Source of the DNA: Butyrivibrio sp. XPD2006 | GTDB lineage: Bacteria; Bacillota; Clostridia; Lachnospirales; Lachnospiraceae | DNA length: 64,000 nt | Assembly (NCBI RefSeq): GCF_000420865.1 | Contig: NZ_ATVT01000001.1 | Location: forward strand, 62,001-126,000 | Direction of reading: 5' to 3' | Part shown: one piece after another, positions 59,370 to 64,000 of the stretch | Numbering within the stretch: the stretch's first letter is position 1 | Layout: the number at the start of each line of letters is the position of its first letter | Made by a program: the position numbers and the translations under genes | The notes under the pieces: generated by a model | Databases searched by the model: none | What the model saw: only the letters and a program-made list of their open reading frames with translations | Told to the model about the DNA's origin: nothing

Positions 59370-61058
59370 ATGAAAACATATTCTGATCTTGGATATACAT
59401 TCAGAAATCCTGTACTTTTTGCTGATTACTCCGACCCTGATGTGATAAGAGTCGGAGATACGTTCTTTATGACTGCCAGCAGCTTTAACTACACCCCGGG
59501 GCTTCCAATTCTTGTGTCAAAAGACCTTGTGAACTGGAGCCTGGTTAACTATGCTCTGGAAAACATAGGTCAGGAGCGCTTTAAGATTCCAAGGCACTCA
59601 GAGGGTGTCTGGGCACCTTCTATAAGATTCCATGAGGGAATGTACTACATATACTACGGAATGCCGGATGAAGGCTACTACGTTGTAAGAACTGAAGATC
59701 CTTTTGGCGTGTGGTATGAGCCGCATCTGGTACTCGCAGGAAAGGGGCTGATTGATCCGTGCCCGTTCTGGGATGAAGATGGAAGGGCATATATCATCCA
59801 TGGCTATGCCAAGAGCAGGATTGGATTTAAGAGCATACTCGGAATCTTTGAAATGAGTCCCGACGGTCTTGAGGCAATAAGCGAAGACCACTTTATATTT
59901 GATGGCAATGACCCAAAGAACCCCGCTGTAACCATAGAGGGGCCCAAGGTATATAAAAGAGGTGACTATTATTACATCTGGGCACCTGCAGGGGGTGTAA
60001 GAGAAGGCTATCAGGTGGTACTCAGATCAACTTGTATTTACGGCCCGTATGAGATCAAAACGGTTATGTATCAGGGCAATACTGTAATAAACGGACCTCA
60101 CCAGGGCGGACTTGTTGATACGCCTGACGGAAAAGAGTATTTCCTTCACTTTCAGGACAGAGGGTTGTACGGAAGGATCTGTCATCTCCAGTATGTCACA
60201 TGGGACAGTGGCTGGCCTGTTGTCGGTTCAGATCTTGATGAAGACGGAATCGGAGAACCTGCCTATGAGCTGGATAAGCCTGTGTTTACAAACGATGAAC
60301 CCGTATATCTGGAGGCATCGGATGATTTTTACATGGGTAGCCTTGGAATGCAGTGGCAGTGGATGGGGGATCATGATGATAGTTTCTACGGAGAAGTGAC
60401 AGATGAAGATGGATCTGTTTCGGATGGCCTAAGGCTCTTTTGCAAAAATCCATCTCGTGAGGAGAAGCCAATACTGTGGCGCAGCGCCAATGTGCTGACT
60501 CAGAAGCTCATATATCCGGCATTTGAAGAAGAAACTGTTATGGATGCATCGGGGCTGAAAGAGGGAGAGCGTGCCGGAGTCTGCATGACAGGCGGCCAAT
60601 ACGTTGCAGCTTTTATTGAGAGGGATGAAAACGGAGAGTACTTTGTAAAGACAATTCATTCCGAGGGCGATGATAACGCCAAGACTGAAGTGGTTGATCT
60701 CTCGTTACCTCTTAAGAAAACAGTTGAAGAAAACAATGAGTCTTTTGACTATGCACTTAAGAACATAAAATGGATCATGACCTTTACAGGAGGGGAGACA
60801 TACTTTCAAAACGTAACCCCAAAACCTGACAGTGAGCAGATGAAACTGAAGGTGTATCTGTCTTTTGACCGTACGCTAATGTTTGAGCCGGGCGCAGATA
60901 ATGAAAACGTCATGATAGATCTTGGAATCGATTTTACACCGTCAGATCACACCTGGGTCGGTGCCAAGCTTGGAATATTTGCTCTGTCTTCGGGAACCGG
61001 TAATGATCCGGAGGGATATGCTGATTTTAAGAGTTTTGTTGTAGAGGAAATCCTATGA
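59370..61058 (+). CDS. GH43-family glycosidase (beta-xylosidase/alpha-L-arabinofuranosidase) with C-terminal beta-sandwich
   Basis: A 562-residue protein. Residues about 10-310 form the five-bladed propeller: catalytic base in ADYSDPDVI (D22), transition-state aspartate in GLIDPCPFWDEDGRAY and acid in TIEGPKVYKRGDYYYIWAP. Residues about 320-560 are a beta-sandwich (DFYMGSLGMQWQWMGDH..., CMTGGQYVAAF) like the DUF1349/GH43_C2 domain. No signal peptide. It probably trims arabinose or xylose from imported pectin side chains. Its stop overlaps the start of the ankyrin-GH43 gene by 4 nt. Confidence 0.92.
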   Translation: MKTYSDLGYTFRNPVLFADYSDPDVIRVGDTFFMTASSFNYTPGLPILVSKDLVNWSLVNYALENIGQERFKIPRHSEGVWAPSIRFHEGMYYIYYGMPDEGYYVVRTEDPFGVWYEPHLVLAGKGLIDPCPFWDEDGRAYIIHGYAKSRIGFKSILGIFEMSPDGLEAISEDHFIFDGNDPKNPAVTIEGPKVYKRGDYYYIWAPAGGVREGYQVVLRSTCIYGPYEIKTVMYQGNTVINGPHQGGLVDTPDGKEYFLHFQDRGLYGRICHLQYVTWDSGWPVVGSDLDEDGIGEPAYELDKPVFTNDEPVYLEASDDFYMGSLGMQWQWMGDHDDSFYGEVTDEDGSVSDGLRLFCKNPSREEKPILWRSANVLTQKLIYPAFEEETVMDASGLKEGERAGVCMTGGQYVAAFIERDENGEYFVKTIHSEGDDNAKTEVVDLSLPLKKTVEENNESFDYALKNIKWIMTFTGGETYFQNVTPKPDSEQMKLKVYLSFDRTLMFEPGADNENVMIDLGIDFTPSDHTWVGAKLGIFALSSGTGNDPEGYADFKSFVVEEIL

Positions 61059-62956
61059 TTGATGCAATAAGGCAAAATGATCTGGACAAACTAAAGGATA
61101 TTCTGATAAACGAGCCATCACTGGTAAGCAAAGAGGCTCTGTTTGAAGCTGCAAGGCTTGGGAATCCGGAAATTATTAAATACCTTGTTGAGTATTCACG
61201 GATAAGCCTTAATGAGTATGATGATGAGCATAGAAATGTGCTTCACTACGGAGCTGAATCGGGTGAGATTGAGGCTTTTAAATATCTTGTGGAGAGGTGT
61301 GGAATGGATCCCCTTGCGGGAGATGCAGATCTCGTGACCCCGTGGGATATGGTTCACGGACAAAGGGTAGAGATTGAGAAATATCTTGAGGAACGCTACG
61401 GCCATAAATATGAGGACTTCTACCATAATCCTGTACGGACAGGCTTTTATCCGGATCCGTCCATCGTCAGAGTGGGCTCTGATTACTATATGGTAAATTC
61501 CTCATTTATCTTTTTCCCGTGTATTCCAATATCTCATTCAAGGGACCTCATACACTGGGAGATAATAGGACATGCAATAACAAACCCTGATTGGGCGCAT
61601 CTTGATGAACTTGAAGGCGGGCGCGGCTACTGGGCTCCTGACATTTCATATTATGAGGGGCGCTTTTATATCACTGCAACTTACAGACTCAATGATGTTC
61701 CGCCCACATACAGAAGGCAGATAGTGGTAAGCTCAGAGAGACCGGAAGGTCCGTATACCGAGCCTGTTTTCATCGATGAGGATGGAATTGACCCCAGTAT
61801 TTTTAATGATGATGACGGCAGGAGATATATGCTGTTAAACCGTGGAGCGAGGATATTTGAGCTGGATAAGTCGGGAACCCGTAAGATATCTGATGCTCAG
61901 CTTCTTTATTACGGAGATTACAAGAGAGCTCCGGAAGGACCTCATTTATACAAGAAGGACGGCTATTATTATCTTCTGGAAGCTGAGGGAGGAACAGGTC
62001 TTGGACACAGAGTAACGGTGGCAAGGTCAAAAGAGCTGCACGGAATTTATGAACCCTGTCCATACAATCCTATAATGAGGCAGGAAGATGAAGGTGCAGC
62101 GATCCAGAGATGCGGACACGGCGATCTTGTAGAGACAGAAGACGGCAGATGGTTTATGGTCTATCTGTGCGGAAGGCAGATAGGATATGGCTACAGTATA
62201 CTTGGAAGAGAGACGGCACTTGATCCCGTCACCTGGACAGCAGACGGATGGCCTGTAGTGAACGGCTTAAATGGACCTTCTGCAATGCAGGTTAAGCCAT
62301 TCCCTGATATGGAAGAGACTTCCGGAAAAGAGATCGTATCCGGTCCGGAACAGATACTCTCTCCATGCGGGCTTTACATGGAATATATGACTTCCAGGCC
62401 TTTTAGAGCAGGAGATGTATACTGTGATCCTGATAAGAGTTGTTTTAGGATCCGTGGCAGCAAAGCGCCGCTTAACAGTGTGGATAGCAGGAATATAGTT
62501 CTCAGAAGGCAGACATCCTTTGCTTTTTCATATTCGGTAACCATGGATTTACCGGATATGACAGAGGGACAGAGCGCAGGAATAACCGGCTACTACGATG
62601 AAAACACCTTCTTTGAATTCGGAGTGACAAAAAAGAACGGGAGCCTTTTTGTCTATTCCAATGAACACATAGGAGATGAGGACAGATTTCTTTTGTCAAA
62701 AGACGCGTTGGCCGGTGATACAGGTTCAATAAAGCTCTATATGGATACTGACGGCCTGAAACGAAGACTTTCTTACAATATAAACGAAGGTGACTCAAGG
62801 CTTGAACATACGACTCTTGAAAATGTCTTTTACCTGTGTGACGAAGGCCTTAGCCGTGGTAAGAGATTTACCGGAGCGCTTGTTGGAATGTACGTTTATG
62901 AAGGAGATAACGAGCTTACTGTAACCTTCTCCAATGACAGGTATAATGTTATATAA
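61055..62956 (+). CDS. Ankyrin-repeat/GH43 fusion glycosidase
   Basis: A 633-residue protein with an unexpected N-terminus. Residues 1 to about 118 are three ankyrin repeats (EALFEAARLGNPEIIKYLVE, VLHYGAESGEIEAFKYLVER, TPWDMVHGQRVEIEKYLEER). A GH43 domain follows (about 125-430): base in GFYPDPSIV (D134), then GIDPSIFNDDDG and APEGPHLYKKDGYYYLLEAEGG for the acid. Residues about 445-630 form a beta-sandwich. No signal peptide, so cytoplasmic; the ankyrin part may bring it to a partner such as the neighbouring GH43. It is translationally coupled to that gene. Confidence 0.9.
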   Translation: MIDAIRQNDLDKLKDILINEPSLVSKEALFEAARLGNPEIIKYLVEYSRISLNEYDDEHRNVLHYGAESGEIEAFKYLVERCGMDPLAGDADLVTPWDMVHGQRVEIEKYLEERYGHKYEDFYHNPVRTGFYPDPSIVRVGSDYYMVNSSFIFFPCIPISHSRDLIHWEIIGHAITNPDWAHLDELEGGRGYWAPDISYYEGRFYITATYRLNDVPPTYRRQIVVSSERPEGPYTEPVFIDEDGIDPSIFNDDDGRRYMLLNRGARIFELDKSGTRKISDAQLLYYGDYKRAPEGPHLYKKDGYYYLLEAEGGTGLGHRVTVARSKELHGIYEPCPYNPIMRQEDEGAAIQRCGHGDLVETEDGRWFMVYLCGRQIGYGYSILGRETALDPVTWTADGWPVVNGLNGPSAMQVKPFPDMEETSGKEIVSGPEQILSPCGLYMEYMTSRPFRAGDVYCDPDKSCFRIRGSKAPLNSVDSRNIVLRRQTSFAFSYSVTMDLPDMTEGQSAGITGYYDENTFFEFGVTKKNGSLFVYSNEHIGDEDRFLLSKDALAGDTGSIKLYMDTDGLKRRLSYNINEGDSRLEHTTLENVFYLCDEGLSRGKRFTGALVGMYVYEGDNELTVTFSNDRYNVI

Positions 62957-62989
62957 CACATACAAAACAAGATGATTTGAGGTTTACCA

Positions 62990-64000
62990 ATGAAACTGGA
63001 TACAGATGTCTATTTTGACAGCTACAAAAAACATAAGGGAAATCCTCTGATGACCCTGATCGGGTTTTATAAGGGGATGTACCACAACTTTTTCTGGTCC
63101 ACTGTATTTTATGTGATAAAGCACTCTCCGGTATGGATACTGCCTATCGTGACAGTAAACATCATAAATGCGGTGACCGACCATAGACCAAATGTAATTA
63201 CACTGATCATATTTAATATAGTTCTGATGGTATTTCTTTTGATACTTAATGTGCCGATGAACTATCTGCATATTCATTTCAGGAGCAAGTCGGTAAGAAA
63301 GGTGGAAGCGGGACTTAGAAGTGCCTTGGTGCACAAGATCCAGGTCATGTCCATTCCACATCAAAAGGATATGCTCTCGGGAAGGCTTCAGTCCAAGGTT
63401 ATAAGGGATGTTGAGGCGGTTGAGACGCTTTCTGACCAGATATTCGTTTCGCTGATCAATATCATTATCAACATGTCAGTGGCACTGGCTGTAACGATAA
63501 CAAAGAGCATAGTCGTATTTCTCTTTTTCCTGTTCATGGTACCTCTTGCAGCTTTGCTGGTGGTTACCTTTAAAAAGCCTATCAAGAAGCATAATCAGAA
63601 ATTCAGGAAGGAAATGGAAGAGACTTCTGCCAAGGTCATGGAGATGGTACAACTGGTACCCGTGACAAGAGCTCATGCGCTGGAAGATGAGGAGATAATG
63701 AGGATGGATACTCAGGTGGACCTCATTGCCCAGGCGGGGTATAACCTTGATATCATTCAGGGCAATTTCGGAGCGGTAAGCTGGGCGTTCTTCCAGATAT
63801 TTCAGGTTTTGTGCCTTGCATTTACTTCAATACTGGCCGTTAAAGGCAGAGTGCAGATCGGAGATGTTGTTCTTTATCAGAGCTACTTCACATCCATAGT
63901 AGGACAGGTATCATCTCTTTTGACACTTCTTCCTGTGATATCCAAAGGCCTTGAGTCTGTGAGCAGTATTGGGGAAATCCTTGAATTTGAGCATGTTGAG
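62990..64000 (+). CDS. ABC exporter half-transporter (MsbA/LmrA-like), 3' end cut by the window
   Basis: The frame opens at the ATG 62990 behind GAGG and stays open to the window end (337 codons). The visible part is the type-1 exporter membrane domain: hydrophobic segments at residues about 38-60, 70-92, 160-180, 182-200 and 265-285, with LSGRLQSKVIRDVEAVETLSD, the intracellular-loop pattern of this family, and RAHALEDEEIMRM. The ATPase domain must lie beyond the window. It follows the ankyrin-GH43 gene by 33 nt and may belong to the same operon; its cargo is unknown. Confidence 0.88.
   Translation, partial: MKLDTDVYFDSYKKHKGNPLMTLIGFYKGMYHNFFWSTVFYVIKHSPVWILPIVTVNIINAVTDHRPNVITLIIFNIVLMVFLLILNVPMNYLHIHFRSKSVRKVEAGLRSALVHKIQVMSIPHQKDMLSGRLQSKVIRDVEAVETLSDQIFVSLINIIINMSVALAVTITKSIVVFLFFLFMVPLAALLVVTFKKPIKKHNQKFRKEMEETSAKVMEMVQLVPVTRAHALEDEEIMRMDTQVDLIAQAGYNLDIIQGNFGAVSWAFFQIFQVLCLAFTSILAVKGRVQIGDVVLYQSYFTSIVGQVSSLLTLLPVISKGLESVSSIGEILEFEHVE

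Noticed and set aside
62984-63676. Minus-strand frames (126, 65 and 66 codons) at the window end
   Set aside because: They are antisense to the open exporter gene that runs off the window.

Overview
The window looks like chromosomal DNA of an anaerobic Clostridia-class Firmicute, most likely a Lachnospiraceae member of the Butyrivibrio/Pseudobutyrivibrio kind. This is inferred from the gene families, not from a marker gene. The grounds are moderate G+C, frequent TTG starts with strong Shine-Dalgarno sites, a Re-type citrate synthase next to an isocitrate dehydrogenase, a GH120 beta-xylosidase, plant-polysaccharide genes and a Clostridia-type glycerol operon. I see no phage, transposon or CRISPR array. 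Gene density is high and nearly every boundary has a recognisable promoter or terminator.

Layout. 1-5.7 kb: end of hflC, a convergent tyrA-aroA operon (minus strand) and an EF-G-like GTPase with altered G motifs. 5.7-7.7 kb: a membrane EAL protein. 7.8-11.2 kb: Re-citrate synthase, a FadR-type GntR regulator and NADP-isocitrate dehydrogenase, making 2-oxoglutarate; a long dyad on the first promoter is the likely operator. 11.2-18.5 kb: ABC-F ATPase, CPBP protease, purine permease, a membrane-spanning LuxR regulator and a secreted protein. 19.1-23.9 kb: rho, a PilZ protein, YggS, a small unknown, a GGDEF cyclase and a 30-residue membrane protein. With the EAL protein these give c-di-GMP synthesis, breakdown and sensing within 18 kb. 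24-29.8 kb: GH120 beta-xylosidase, then a tight acyltransferase / zinc-ribbon membrane protein / pectinacetylesterase-like trio, and a 56-codon gene facing it. 30-32 kb: two unknown genes. 32-38.2 kb: the glycerol operon glpP-glpK-glpF, a glycerol-3-phosphate oxidase-like protein, its flavoprotein partner and a DUF1667 protein.

38.3-48.8 kb holds the most unusual locus: eight closely packed, mostly overlapping genes combining a GntR-ATPase-permease exporter module, two sugar-importer permeases, an HlyD-type adaptor, a reduced MacB-like permease and a lipoprotein that fuses a propeller-like region to a solute-binding domain. Only one ATPase is encoded. After a tRNA-Gly, mscL and a BASS transporter, 50.6-64 kb is a pectin/uronate locus: LacI regulator and uronate isomerase (minus), altronate dehydratase, a lipoprotein and two permeases of an oligosaccharide importer, then rhamnogalacturonan acetylesterase, GH43, an ankyrin-GH43 fusion and the start of an ABC exporter. 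Four similar 14-bp dyads sit at the promoters of this locus and define a candidate LacI/CcpA regulon. The downstream enzymes lack signal peptides, so the model is import of oligosaccharides followed by deacetylation and trimming in the cytoplasm, with uronates passing to UxaC and UxaA.
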